Assembly: GCA_043228905.1 (NCBI GenBank)
Contig: JBHGNT010000007.1
Span: forward strand, 7,378,001 to 7,442,000
Source of the DNA: Azolla caroliniana
Lineage: Eukaryota; Polypodiophyta
DNA: 64,000 bases
Reading direction: 5' to 3'
Part shown: positions 35,430 through 44,707 of the stretch, piece by piece
Layout: each line of letters opens with the position of its first letter
Numbering within the stretch: the stretch's first letter is position 1
The notes under the pieces: generated by a model
The model's input: the letters and a program-made list of their open reading frames with translations, nothing else
Database searches by the model: none
Told to the model about the DNA's origin: nothing
Position numbers and translations under genes: made by a program

Positions 35430-37200
35430 TTCTAGCCGACCAAAAAACGACTATCACGACGTGCTAAGCGTGTTAACAAACACTTTAGACACGTTGTGCA
35501 TCCTTGTAGACGCCTATTTTATCTTCTTAATAGGACCACCTCCACCCTAGACACTTTTATGTGGCTAGGTAATACAAATACATCTTTCCCCTTCCGCCCA
35601 CGCCATAAAAAATCCAATAGTAATAGACTACGAAAAAAGTTTTGGAAACCGCTTAATGCTACCCTTCGAATAGAAAGTAAAATTCACAATTTATCTAAAC
35701 ACCCCCTCACAAATAATGAAACACAATTGCTAAGCTTAGGACTCAAATACATTCCACCATCCTCTCTACCTTCCACTAATACTATTGTTAAAGAATTTGC
35801 TAGTTTAAGTAGATCTTTACGTTTAAAACATTTCTTTAGAGACATGGACTCACCCCCCTTTAATCCATTTAAACTACCAAATCCTAACTGGAATCCACCA
35901 TCTCAATATCCCCCTCTTGAAAATATTATTAAAAAACATGAAACCCTCCTTTTGTCTAAACTCCAACAACCTAAACCCAAACCCGTTAGGCCACCATTTC
36001 ACCTTCACACAACCCTTAAGAGCCTTAGGAAAAACAACCAAATTATCGTTCTTCCGGTTGATAAGAACATGGGAGCGTGTGTCCTAGACAAAGATACCTA
36101 TTATGAAAAAGCTATAAACCACCTCTCGGATACCACCACCTATAGAAAAGTAACCCATTTCCCATTAGAAGAACTCTTATATCACCTAAATAGTATAGTG
36201 CAAAAAAATCTAGGAACACTTTCCTTTATCGAAGCTAATTACATACTCCATAAACTCGTAAAGGGTTATCAAGTATCTAATATTTACTTTCTCCCTAAAC
36301 TCCATAAAACACCCATTAGCTTTAGACCCATCTGTTCTTATAATAACTCGATATTCGAGCAAACCTTGAAATGGCTACATTTTCAACTTTTACCCATCAT
36401 AGTACTCCAAAAACAATACCTAAAAGACTCACACTCACTCATCCAGAAACTAGAACAACTAACCCCCCCTCCTAACAGTTTCATCTTCTCTTTTGATGTA
36501 GAATCCCTTTATCCTAGCATCCACCCTAAGTTAGGACTCGAAGCACTTTGCCATATCATCTCCCCCCATTTTTCCTTAGCCAAGACTAATCTTATCTATA
36601 CCCTTAGCGCTCTAACCCTAGAGTATCTCTACCTTACCTTCGATAATCAAGTATACCAACAAATCAAAGGAACAACCATGGGTAGCAACTTCTCAATTGT
36701 CTATGCATGCCTTTTCTTATCACACTTAGAAAACTCACAAACCACACCCCATCTCTTGTATTTTACTAGGTACATAGATGATGCATTCAGGGTTTGGACA
36801 AGTACGAAACCCCAACTCTTAGACAACCTCAGTTTTTATAGCCTTATGACCAATAACTATATTAAACTTACGATCCATACGTTCCCCACTAGGTTCCCTT
36901 TCTTGGATATTTGGATCAATCTAGAGAACTCTAAGTTCTCTTTCAATTGTTTCCAAAAACCATTAAATTCCTATTAATATCTTCCCTTCTCTTCAGACCA
37001 TCCCATACATGTCAAACAAATTTTTATTTCGAACGAATTAAAACGCTACCTAGTTAGAGAAAGCACACACCTATAGGGTACCTAGAAATGAAAAAACGTT
37101 TCTTCCTTAGACTCATTAGCCGAGGTTACCCACCAAATTTCATCCTTAAAAGCCTTTAAAAAACATCCTTTCTCCCTTAGGAATACGCTCATCCATAAGC
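35430..37200 (+). pseudogene. Penelope-type reverse transcriptase (mostly open, C-terminal lesions)
   Basis: Open for about 515 codons up to TAA at 36975-36977. Ordered motifs: IIVLPVDKNMGACVLDKD (about 36045-36095), the DKNxG region of this RT class; YFLPKLHKTPISFRPI (about 36285-36333); motif A FSFDVESLYPSI (about 36490-36523); motif B GTTMGSNFS (about 36667-36694); catalytic YIDDAF (about 36772-36790); then FPFLDIWI. After the stop the same frame reads YLPFSSDHPIHVKQIFI and then a shifted frame reads FFLRLISRGYP, both typical of the Penelope thumb region. The stop falls where Gln is usual, fitting a C-to-T change. No GIY-YIG endonuclease follows. Catalytic aspartates are intact, but the thumb is broken. 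Confidence 0.88.
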
Positions 37201-37222
37201 ATAAAAACAAATCTTCCCTTAC

Positions 37223-37323
37223 ACTATTCTTTAGGTACCATACTATTTAACCTAACTATTCAACCATCGAAGGTTATACGCTCGCACTCCTTGCTTAGGC
37301 CATATGGCCAACAACTACTAAAG
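37223..37323 (+). repeat. Right 101-bp direct repeat of the Penelope-like element
   Basis: Copy of 33481-33581 placed after the RT C-terminal region. It ends ACTAAAG and runs directly into AATCGAGAGTGATT of the next repeat. Confidence 0.9.
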
Positions 37324-37370
37324 AATCGAGAGTGATTCTGTGCAGTAGAGGGTGTGTATATGTGTCTGTG
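37319..37370 (-). repeat. LTR-like repeat related to copia D LTR, first part
   Basis: AAAGAATCGAGAGTGATTCTG followed by a (TG)n-rich tract repeats 30289-30345. It is interrupted inside the TG tract by chromovirus E and resumes at 48907. If it is the 5' LTR of copia D, the Penelope-like element separates it from gag. Confidence 0.5.
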
Positions 37371-37527
37371 TGTCATGAACACATGACCATTATGGCGTCA
37401 CCCGGACTTGAACCTCGAACCTTGTAATCCATACTTGAAAACCTCAACCATTAAGATAGCTTATTGTTATATGAAACAATAAAAGCTACTTCTTGTATTA
37501 CATTGATTATTGTAAAAAATCTAGATT

Positions 37528-37583
37528 ATTCTAGAATGTTCTAGAATGTCCTAGAGCATTCTAGGTCTAGAACATTCTAGAAA
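37528..37583 (+). promoter_or_regulatory. Heat-shock elements in the E LTR
   Basis: Four contiguous inverted pentamers at 37528-37547 (aTTCt aGAAt gTTCt aGAAt), then three more at 37569-37583 (aGAAc aTTCt aGAAa). This nGAAn/nTTCn pattern is the binding site of plant heat-shock factors. The arrays lie 25-80 bp upstream of the TATA box. The 3' LTR has a ten-base extension giving five units in the second array. Confidence 0.7.
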
Positions 37584-37639
37584 TCTCTAAGCTATTCTAT
37601 AGGAACCTATAAATAAGGGCATACATGTATTCTCAAATC

Positions 37640-37651
37640 AATTCGAATCAA
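37640..37651 (+). promoter_or_regulatory. Predicted 5' end of E RNA, self-primer segment
   Basis: AATTCGAATCAA starts 32 bases after the first T of TATAAATA, where transcription is expected to begin. It is the exact reverse complement of 37807-37818, two bases past the LTR end. Confidence 0.65.
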
Positions 37652-37806
37652 CACCAGTCTTTAGCTCTCATTACATATCTTGTATCCATTCTCTTTCTTT
37701 CTCTATCTTATACATCCATTCTTCTCTTAGTATTTGATTCCATTCTTCTCATTTTCTCTAATATCCTTCTTCCATCACTCTATCTTTTATCCTTGGTTCT
37801 GACAGT

Positions 37807-37813
37807 TTGATTC

Positions 37814-37818
<5 letters not shown>
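37807..37818 (+). other. Primer-binding site of chromovirus E (self-priming type)
   Basis: TTGATTCGAATT begins two bases after the LTR. It pairs perfectly with 37640-37651 in the LTR and does not match the 3' end of tRNA-iMet. In the Tf1/sushi group the RNA 5' end folds onto such a site and primes its own reverse transcription. Confidence 0.65.
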
Positions 37819-37857
<39 letters not shown>

Positions 37858-37882
37858 CCTCCTTTGTAACCATCCTGAAACC

Positions 37883-39048
37883 ATGGCTGCCATTAACTCA
37901 GAAGAATATCTCACCCTTGTTGCAGAAATGGAGAACCTTAAATCCAAGTTCGCATCTCTTGAAGTAGAGAATCAACGTCTACTTGGGGATCTACAAAAGG
38001 TTACTATAGAGAAGCAACAACAACAAGAGGAGTTCACACGACAAGTGCAACAGTTAGAGTCGACAATCATAGTGTTACAACAACAAAGGGTTGAAGGTCA
38101 GGGACTTATCAAGGAGCCCAAAATTAGCCTCCCAGCTAAATTTGATGGGTCGAGGGCGCATTTCCGAGGTTTTTTGAATCAAGAACGGTTGGTGATTCAA
38201 ATGCATCCCGCACGTTATCCAACAGATGCATCACGAGTCGGGCTAGTGGGCACTTTATTGACTGGCATAGCGTTGTCATGGTTTGCTCCATTGTTAGAGA
38301 CCAATTCTCCTCTATTGAATAATTTCGAGGAATTTATCAAGGAATTTAAGGCTTGTTTCGAAGATACTGATGGGGCGAGAACAGCTATCAACAAGATTCG
38401 TACACTTCGTCAAGGTGATCAACCAGCTTTGACATATGCTGCCAATTTCCGTCTCATCGCAAGCGATATTCCTTGGGATGAACAAGCCCTAATGGAGCAA
38501 TTCCGTTCAGGCCTTCGTAGTGATGTCAAAGACTTACTTCTTACCTTCCCCGAGGATCCAAGGTCACTTACAGAAGCTATTAGTCAAGCAATACGGTGTG
38601 ATAATCGCCTTTTTGAGTGTCGATGTGAGCGACAACAACAAATAACAAGATCAAGATTCACACCAACTTATGCATCAGTAACAACGCAATCATCCCCAAG
38701 GCCAATGTATAGCCCTGCTCCAACTCCAAGGCAAAAACACGTAGTCTAGTCCCAATGGATAGTCCTGCACCCATGGAGATCGACATGACTCAATGACGAG
38801 GACCGTTGTCAGACGAAGAGAAGCAACGTCGTCGAGCAAACCATCTGTGCTTATATTGCGGAGGTCCAGGACATATAGCCATTCATTGCTCCCGTAGGCC
38901 GAGACGTCAGGTAAATCAAATTCACTATGTCAATAAAAATGAGTCCAACATTTTAGAAGCAGTTAGTGAATCTAATATTATGAATAATCCACCCTTGTCC
39001 AATAAATTTGAAGTCCTAAGCCAATTAGAAGAGGAGTCAAACGAATAA
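37883..39048 (+). pseudogene. Chromovirus E gag (frameshifted)
   Basis: ATG 37883 (MAAINSEEYLTLVAEMENLK) opens a coiled-coil N-terminus and capsid region close to that of F, ending at a TAG after KHVV (38749). The rest resumes in another frame, 38806-39048, with zinc knuckle [14 protein letters not shown] and end [11 protein letters not shown]. Confidence 0.9.
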
Positions 39049-39080
39049 GTCCGGCCAAAATAGGAGCCATTTGGTTGGAC
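39036..39080 (+). promoter_or_regulatory. Gag/pol junction hairpin of E (frameshift site decayed)
   Basis: An 11-pair stem, 39049-39059 with 39070-39080, begins six bases after GTCAAAC (39036-39042). It corresponds to the hairpin in F. Here one A-U pair of F is replaced by G-U, so pairing is kept. The heptamer differs from the GTTAAAC of F and would slip poorly. Confidence 0.5.
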
Positions 39081-42000
39081 AACCCTAGATATGTACAACC
39101 TAGTGTGGGTTCCATTTCTTCCAAGCATGTTAGTAGAGTCTTCTCAGTCCTAGTACAAGTTAGGACACCCAGTTGTCAACTTCAAGTCCAAGCCCTCTTA
39201 GATACTAGAGCCAATTCTTGTTTCATGGATAGAGATTTTGCCCAAAAACACCAAATATCCTTGCATACACTTCCTTGTCCAGTTTCCGTAGTAGTGATTG
39301 ATGGACGCCCCATAGCTTCCGAGAAGATATTTGAAGAGTTTGAGCCAATACACATACTCTTGGGTGATTTAGGATGTGTAGTTTCCTTTAACATAATCCG
39401 TAGTCCTGAGCATCCAATTGTCCTCGGTTTGCCATGGTTCGAGCTACATAACCCTAGAATCGATTGGAGGAAGCGAGAAATTAGGTGCCCTTTAGGAGAA
39501 AATATCATTGTCAAGGATTGAACTCGGGATTTTCCTCCTAAAGTATATAGTTCTACCGATGCACCATATCCTTCTCATCAAATTTCAGCCATCACATTGC
39601 AACAATTGTGCCGAGTGGGAGGCAAGGAGGACCTTTTCTTATTTGCAGTATCAGTGACACCTTCTAGTGTCACTCAAGGGAATTCAGACATCCAAATTCC
39701 CAAAAAATATCAAGACTATGTTGATGTTTTCGACAAAGTCAAAGCTAGTGTTCTTCCAAAGCATCGGCCGTACGACTGTCCTATTGATCTCCAACCAGGA
39801 AAAGAGCCATCGTGGGGTCCAATTTACAATTTATCACCCACTGAGCTTGAGGTTCTTCGAGAATACATCGAGGAAAATCTTGCACATGGGTTTATTCGAC
39901 ATTCAAAGTCTCCAACTAGTGCTCCTATCTTTTTTGTGAAGAAAAAGGACGGCTCCCTTCGTTTGGTCGTGGACTATCGAGGCTTAAATAAAGTCACCAT
40001 AAGGAATAGGTATGCTTTACCTTTAATCTCCAATCTCTTAGAACGCATTGGTAGGGCAAAGCATTTTACCAAAATTGATCTAAGGGGTGCATATAATCTT
40101 GTTCGAATTCGGTTGGGAGATGAGTGGAAAACATCATTTCGTACTCGATATGGTCATTTCGAGTATACAGACATGCCTTTCGGGCTCACAAATGCACCTG
40201 CAGTATTCCAACATATGGCAAATGACATCTTCCGGGATTTCTTGGATATTTTTCTAATCATCTACCTAGATGATCTATTGATTTACTCTAAAACACAGGG
40301 GGAGCATGATATACATGTGCGGCAAGTACTTGAACGCCTAAGGAAGTATGGTCTTTATGCCAAACTTGAGAAATGCAGTTTTCATTGCAAACAAGTCGAA
40401 TTTTTGGGATACACTATTTCATCCCAGGGTGTTTTCATGGACCCGGCAAAAGTCCAAACAATATTGGAATGGAAACCCCCATGCTCAGTTCGGGATGTCC
40501 AATGTTTCCTCGGATTTGCGAACTTCTATCGCATATTCATACATAATTATTCAAGCATTGTGTTGCCCCTTACTCAACTCAACAAGAAAAATCAAGCATT
40601 TTTTTGGAGTATCGAAGCGGACAAGGCTTTTACGCAGCTGAAAGAGGCATTCACATCAGCACCCATCCTAGCACATATTGATCCTGAAAAGCCATGTACT
40701 ATTGAGGCGGATGCATCAGACTTTGCATTGGGGAGTATCCTATCGCAACCAGGCGAGGACGGGCAGACACATCCAGTCGCGTTTCACTCGAGAAAATTTA
40801 CTGTTTCGGAGATAAACTATGAGGTGCATGACAAGGAGTTACTAGTTGTGGTCGACTCATTCGAGCAATGGCGTCATTTTCTAGAAGGATCACCTCATCA
40901 AATTATCATTTATAGTGATCACAAAAATCTCACATATTTTCAAACAACTTGAGTATTAAATAGACGACAAGCTCGGTGGGCCCAATTTCTAACGCGTTTC
41001 GATTTCAAGATCATTTTTCGCCCCGAAAAACAACAAGGGAAAGCAGATCGGCGTTCGTATCTAGAACTTCGACCTGGAGATCCGGCCTTTGACAATTGAA
41101 AGCAGACTCTCCTCGGGCCATCAAAGCTACAGGTAACAACAATTTATGCCACACCACTTGATTCTACCCTTCTTGACACTATTCGGCAACAACTTTACTC
41201 GGATGATTTTGCTAAGGATGTCTTAGCCCACTGTGGTTCAAGTCGTCCATCTTGCTCCACATTGCCAGGGTCATCTCAACATTATCAGGACTTCAAGTAG
41301 CAAGATGGCTTACTCTTCTACAAGAATATCCTTTACGTCCCCAACGGATCAACCCGACTTCAAGTGTTGGAACATTGTCATGATGCCCCCATGGCTGGAC
41401 ATTTTGGTATTTTGAAGACCATTGAGCTGGTGAAACGTTCGTTTTGGTGGCCTCATTTGCAAAAAAAATTCAAAGATTATGTTCGCACTTGTGACACCTG
41501 CTGTCGCGCCAAAGTACCCCGGCATCATCCTTATGGCTTACTACAACCATTACCCCCTCCCAACAAGCCATGGAAGTCTATTTCTATGGATTTCATTACG
41601 GATCTACCACCTTCCAAAGGCTTTGATACTATTTTAACAGTAGTGGATCGGTTCACCAAGATGGCACATTTTGTACCATGTGTAAAGACCATCAATAGTG
41701 AAGAAACTGCAGATCTCATTATGCGTGAAGTGTTTCGCCATCATGGTCTCCCGAATGATATTATTAGCGATCGAGGTCCTCAATTTATCTCACACTTTTG
41801 GAAGCACCTATGGGCAGGCCTCAAAATCTCTTGCAAACTCTTTTCGGTTTATCATCCACAAACTGACGGACAAACAGAGCGCACAAATCAAACGCTCGAG
41901 CAATATCTTCGATGTTTCATTAGTTATCAACAAGATGATTGGAGTAATATTTTACATCTTGCTGAGTTTGCATACAACAACGCGGTCCACTCTTCTACCA

Positions 42001-42695
42001 AAGTTGCACCTTTCTTTGCCTACACCGGCAACCACCCTCGATGGTGTATACTGGATCTTCCCGAGGTGTCACGAAACCCTAGTGCGGCGCATCACCTCCA
42101 CCGACTACAACAAATCCAGTTCGAGTTATCGTCACATCTTCAGAAAGCGCAAGCACACCATAAGACCAATGCCGATCGACATCGTCTTAAGTCTCCGTTT
42201 AAGGTTGGTGACTGTGTATGGTTGCTTCGTCGTCACATCAAGACTACCCGACCGTGTGCTAAGCTTGACTATCAACGCTTAGGTCCTTTTGTCATCACGA
42301 CGCAGATTAATGATGCAACATTTCTTCTTAACCTTCCTGCGCATATGCGGCTTCACCCTGTCTTTCATAGCTCTCTTTTGGAACCTTGCCGCACCTCTTT
42401 AATTCCTAATTGTGTCGTGCCACCACCGCCTTCTATACAACTTGTGGACGGCCCCGAATACGAGGTAGCTGCTATTCTTGATTCTAAGATTGTGCGCAAT
42501 AAGCTTTATTATCTAGTTGATTGGCTTGGCTATCCTCCGAGTGATCGCACTTGGGAACCCATCGATAACGTTTGTAATGTTGAAGCTCTGGTCAACGACT
42601 TCCATCGTCACTATCCAAACAAGCCCAGCCCAACAATGTTAACGCCGACTTCCACTCGGCGTTCTCGAAGGAGGGATAGTGTCATGAACACATGA
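39075..42695 (+). pseudogene. Chromovirus E pol with chromodomain (broken)
   Basis: Protease has DTRANSCFMD instead of the active D-S-G-A (near 39220). A short insertion with inverted arms (about 39488-39580) brings a stop. RT and RNase H are open at 39597-40952, with YLDDLLIYS (about 40264) and IEADASDFALGS. A TGA stands where F has Arg (near 40950), and another follows DN near 41097. Integrase resumes at 41364-42695 with CDTCCRAKVPRHHPYG, MDFITDLPPSKGFDTI, YHPQTDGQTERTNQ and a C-terminal chromodomain (EYEVAAILDSKIV...LYYLVDWLGYPPSDRTWEP). Family knowledge: chromodomains steer integration to particular chromatin. The frame ends inside the 3' LTR. Confidence 0.9.
39488..39580 (-). repeat. Small insertion with inverted arms in E protease-RT linker
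   Basis: Compared with F, about 90 extra bases interrupt the linker. The arms CTTTAGGAG-AAAAT and ATTTTCCTCCTAAAG flank a minus-strand box-B-like GAGTTCAATCC. It may be a small tRNA-related or foldback insertion; its edges are not certain. Confidence 0.4.
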
Positions 42696-42974
42696 CCATT
42701 ATGGCGTCACCCGGACTTAAACCTCGAACCTTGTCATCCATACTTGAAAACCTCAACCATTAAGATAGCTTATTGTTATATGAAACAATAAAAGCTACTT
42801 CTTATATTACATTGATTATTGTAAAAACTCTAGATTATTCTAGAATGTTCTAGAATGTCCTAGAGCATTCTAGGTCTAGAACATTCTAGAACATTCTAGA
42901 AATCTCTAAGCTATTCTATAAGAACCTATAAATAAGGGCATACATGTATTCTCAAATCAATTCGAATCAACACC
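42680..42974 (+). repeat. 3' LTR of chromovirus E, first part
   Basis: Starts TGTCATGAAC after the purine tract GAAGGAGGGATAG. It breaks at AACACC where F is inserted and resumes at 48758. Confidence 0.95.
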
Positions 42975-43111
42975 TGTCATAACTAGACTCGAACCCATAA
43001 CCTTTTGTTACACGGGTCGAGACTTTACCATTAGGTTATGAGTTGTAATTTGAAGGATATTATTTTCATTTAGGTTTTATTAGGAAATTGATGTATATTC
43101 CAGATTTCTCT

Positions 43112-43159
43112 GGAACATTCTAGAAACTTCAGGAGTATTCCTGAAGACACTATAAAAGG
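43112..43159 (+). promoter_or_regulatory. Heat-shock element and TATA box of F
   Basis: Four perfect contiguous pentamers at 43112-43131 (gGAAc aTTCt aGAAa cTTCa) lie 20 bases upstream of TATAAAAGG (43151-43159). By analogy with heat-activated plant retrotransposons such as ONSEN, transcription may respond to heat-shock factors. Confidence 0.7.
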
Positions 43160-43182
43160 AGGCGCAAGGCATTAGTTCGAAC

Positions 43183-43195
43183 CAAATCGGTTCAA
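43183..43195 (+). promoter_or_regulatory. Predicted 5' end of F RNA, self-primer segment
   Basis: CAAATCGGTTCAA starts 32 bases after the first T of the TATA box and is the exact reverse complement of 43450-43462. Confidence 0.7.
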
Positions 43196-43264
43196 CGCCA
43201 GTCTTAAGCCTTCTAACTACTGTTGTATATCTTCCGTCATATAATACATATATCTTTCGCATCA

Positions 43265-43314
<50 letters not shown>

Positions 43315-43449
43315 ACTCATTCCTTCTCTCAAAGTTCGACACCTCTCATAGTACTAATCCTTCTCTGTCTTAGTACTATTCCCCAACAATAGTACTAATC
43401 CTTCTTTTAGTACTAATTCCTTCTCTGCCTTAATAGAGTTCCTGACAGT

Positions 43450-43462
43450 TTGAACCGATTTG
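43450..43462 (+). other. Primer-binding site of chromovirus F (self-priming type)
   Basis: TTGAACCGATTTG begins two bases after the LTR, in the same register as in E. It pairs over 13 bases with 43183-43195. E and F have different sequences here but each keeps its own complementarity, which is strong evidence for function. No tRNA-iMet site is present. Confidence 0.7.
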
Positions 43463-43537
43463 CCTCCTACTAGTCTCCCTCTTCCTTCTGTCTCTCTCCT
43501 TTCCTACTAGTCTCTTATTTCCCTTTTCCTTCATCCC

Positions 43538-44707
43538 ATGGCCACCGTTAGCGCTGAAGAGTATCAATCCGTTTTCTCGGAATTTCAATGCTTGAAAGAG
43601 AAGTTTCATGCTTTGGAACAAGAAAATCAACGCTTGTTGGGGGATCTTCAGCAAATTTCCTTAGAAAAGCAGCAAACGCAACAACAGCATGGGGAACTTG
43701 CGTTACGCGTGCAACAACTCGAAGCAACCATCGTAGCAATGCAACAACAAGGGCACGGAGCACAAGGGATTCATAAAGAACCCAAGATTGGCCTTCCCAC
43801 GAAGTTCGATGGAACGCGATCGCAGTTTAGAGGGTTTCTTAACCAGGTACGGTTAGTTATTCAAATGCATCCGTCCCGATATCCCACCGATGCATCACGA
43901 GTGGGTTTAGTAGGCACGTTGTTAACTGGCTCAGCATTAGCATGGTTCGCACCGCTACTAGAAAAGGAATCTCCAGTACTAAATAATTTTGAAGAATTCA
44001 TAAGTGAGTTTAAAGCATGTTTTGGAGATACTGACAGCATAAGGACTGCAATCAACAAAATCCGGCGATTACGCCAAGGTGACCGTCCAGCCTCCGCATA
44101 TGCTGCAGATTTCCGCCTACTCGCCGCCGATATCCCCTGGGATGATCAAGCATTGATGGAGCAGTTCCGCTATGGTCTACGCAACGATGTCAAGGATTTA
44201 CTCTTGACTTTCCCTGAAGAGCCAAAATCATTAACAGAAGCAATCAGTCGAGCGGTCAGATGTGACAACCGCCTCTTCGAGCGACGTTCGGAACGACAAT
44301 TTCAGATGCCGAGGGCAAGATCCGAGCCTACCTATGCCTCAATGGTAGCGAAACCTTTTCAAAGGGAGTCACATAATGCGCCTCCAGTAAGTACTCCAAC
44401 TCCAATAGAAATTGACACTACACGTCGTCGTGGGCCGCTATCGGAGGAGGAAAAGCAACGACGCCGAACAAACCGATTATGCCTTTATTGCGGTGGACCA
44501 GGGCATATCGCGATAAACTGTCCCCATAGACCAAGAAGGCAGGTAAACCAAGTCATTGTTAGTTCTGACTATACTAAACCCGAGTCTATGTCAGTAGGAA
44601 TCTCTGATAATCCTCATAGTCATAATAGTCCTAATAGTACTAATAGTCCGAATCTCGCAAACAAATTTGATGTCCTTAGCCAATTAGAAGAAGAGTTAAA
44701 CGACTAA
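43538..44707 (+). CDS. gag: Chromovirus F Gag polyprotein
   Basis: 389 codons from ATG 43538 (cccATGgcc) to TAA 44705-44707. The N-terminus (residues about 1-70) is a Gln/Leu-rich coiled coil (FHALEQENQRLLGDLQQIS). The capsid region follows (PTKFDGTRSQFRGFLNQVRL, LTGSALAWFAPLLE). A zinc knuckle [14 protein letters not shown] lies near residues 313-326, then an Asn/Ser-rich stretch and [11 protein letters not shown]. Family role: forms cytoplasmic particles that package the element RNA; the knuckle binds nucleic acid. The stop lies within a slippery site and hairpin, so some ribosomes may enter pol by a -1 shift. No lesion is seen. Confidence 0.95.
   Translation: MATVSAEEYQSVFSEFQCLKEKFHALEQENQRLLGDLQQISLEKQQTQQQHGELALRVQQLEATIVAMQQQGHGAQGIHKEPKIGLPTKFDGTRSQFRGFLNQVRLVIQMHPSRYPTDASRVGLVGTLLTGSALAWFAPLLEKESPVLNNFEEFISEFKACFGDTDSIRTAINKIRRLRQGDRPASAYAADFRLLAADIPWDDQALMEQFRYGLRNDVKDLLLTFPEEPKSLTEAISRAVRCDNRLFERRSERQFQMPRARSEPTYASMVAKPFQRESHNAPPVSTPTPIEIDTTRRRGPLSEEEKQRRRTNRLCLYCGGPGHIAINCPHRPRRQVNQVIVSSDYTKPESMSVGISDNPHSHNSPNSTNSPNLANKFDVLSQLEEELND

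Larger units (their letters stand above)
33481..37323 (+). mobile_element. Penelope-like retroelement (no GIY-YIG domain seen)
   Basis: Plus-strand element with two coding regions (ORF1-like 33630-34666 and RT 35430-37200), bounded by 101-bp direct repeats (33481-33581 and 37223-37323, about 95 percent identical). Such repeats resemble the pseudo-LTRs produced by tandem or partial copies of Penelope-like elements. No GIY-YIG endonuclease motif follows the RT, so it resembles the endonuclease-deficient class (Athena/Coprina type). It seems to sit upstream of gag of minus-strand copia D. The precise ends, and whether the hammerhead at 33340-33392 is part of the same unit, remain uncertain. Confidence 0.75.
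37371..37804 (+). repeat. 5' LTR of chromovirus E
   Basis: 434 bp, TGTCATGAAC at the start and TTCTGACA at the end. It contains heat-shock-element arrays, TATAAATA at 37608-37615 and, near the 5' end, an antisense tRNA-like segment (box-B-like GGTTCAAGTCC on the minus strand, about 37406-37416). Confidence 0.95.
42975..43447 (+). repeat. 5' LTR of chromovirus F
   Basis: 473 bp, TGTCATAACTAG at the start and CCTGACA at the end. On the minus strand the first 75 bases resemble a tRNA: box-A-like CCTAATGGTAAAG (about 43025-43037) and box-B-like GGGTTCGAGTC (about 42986-42996), with outer arms TCATAAC/GTTATGA. A (CT)n run lies at 43269-43309. Confidence 0.95.

Noticed and set aside
35112-35550. 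Overlapping frames of 68 to 105 codons before the Penelope RT
   Set aside because: Three frames overlap in a C-rich stretch with no shared motif. They are better read as a frameshifted linker than as separate genes.
37366-37370. Target duplication of element E
   Set aside because: The flanks are CTGTG and GTGTG within a TG microsatellite, so a true duplication cannot be told from repeat sequence. I did not use it as evidence.
41698-42282. 194-codon plus-strand frame in another phase
   Set aside because: It is the shadow of the E integrase frame (41364-42695), which has clear domains.
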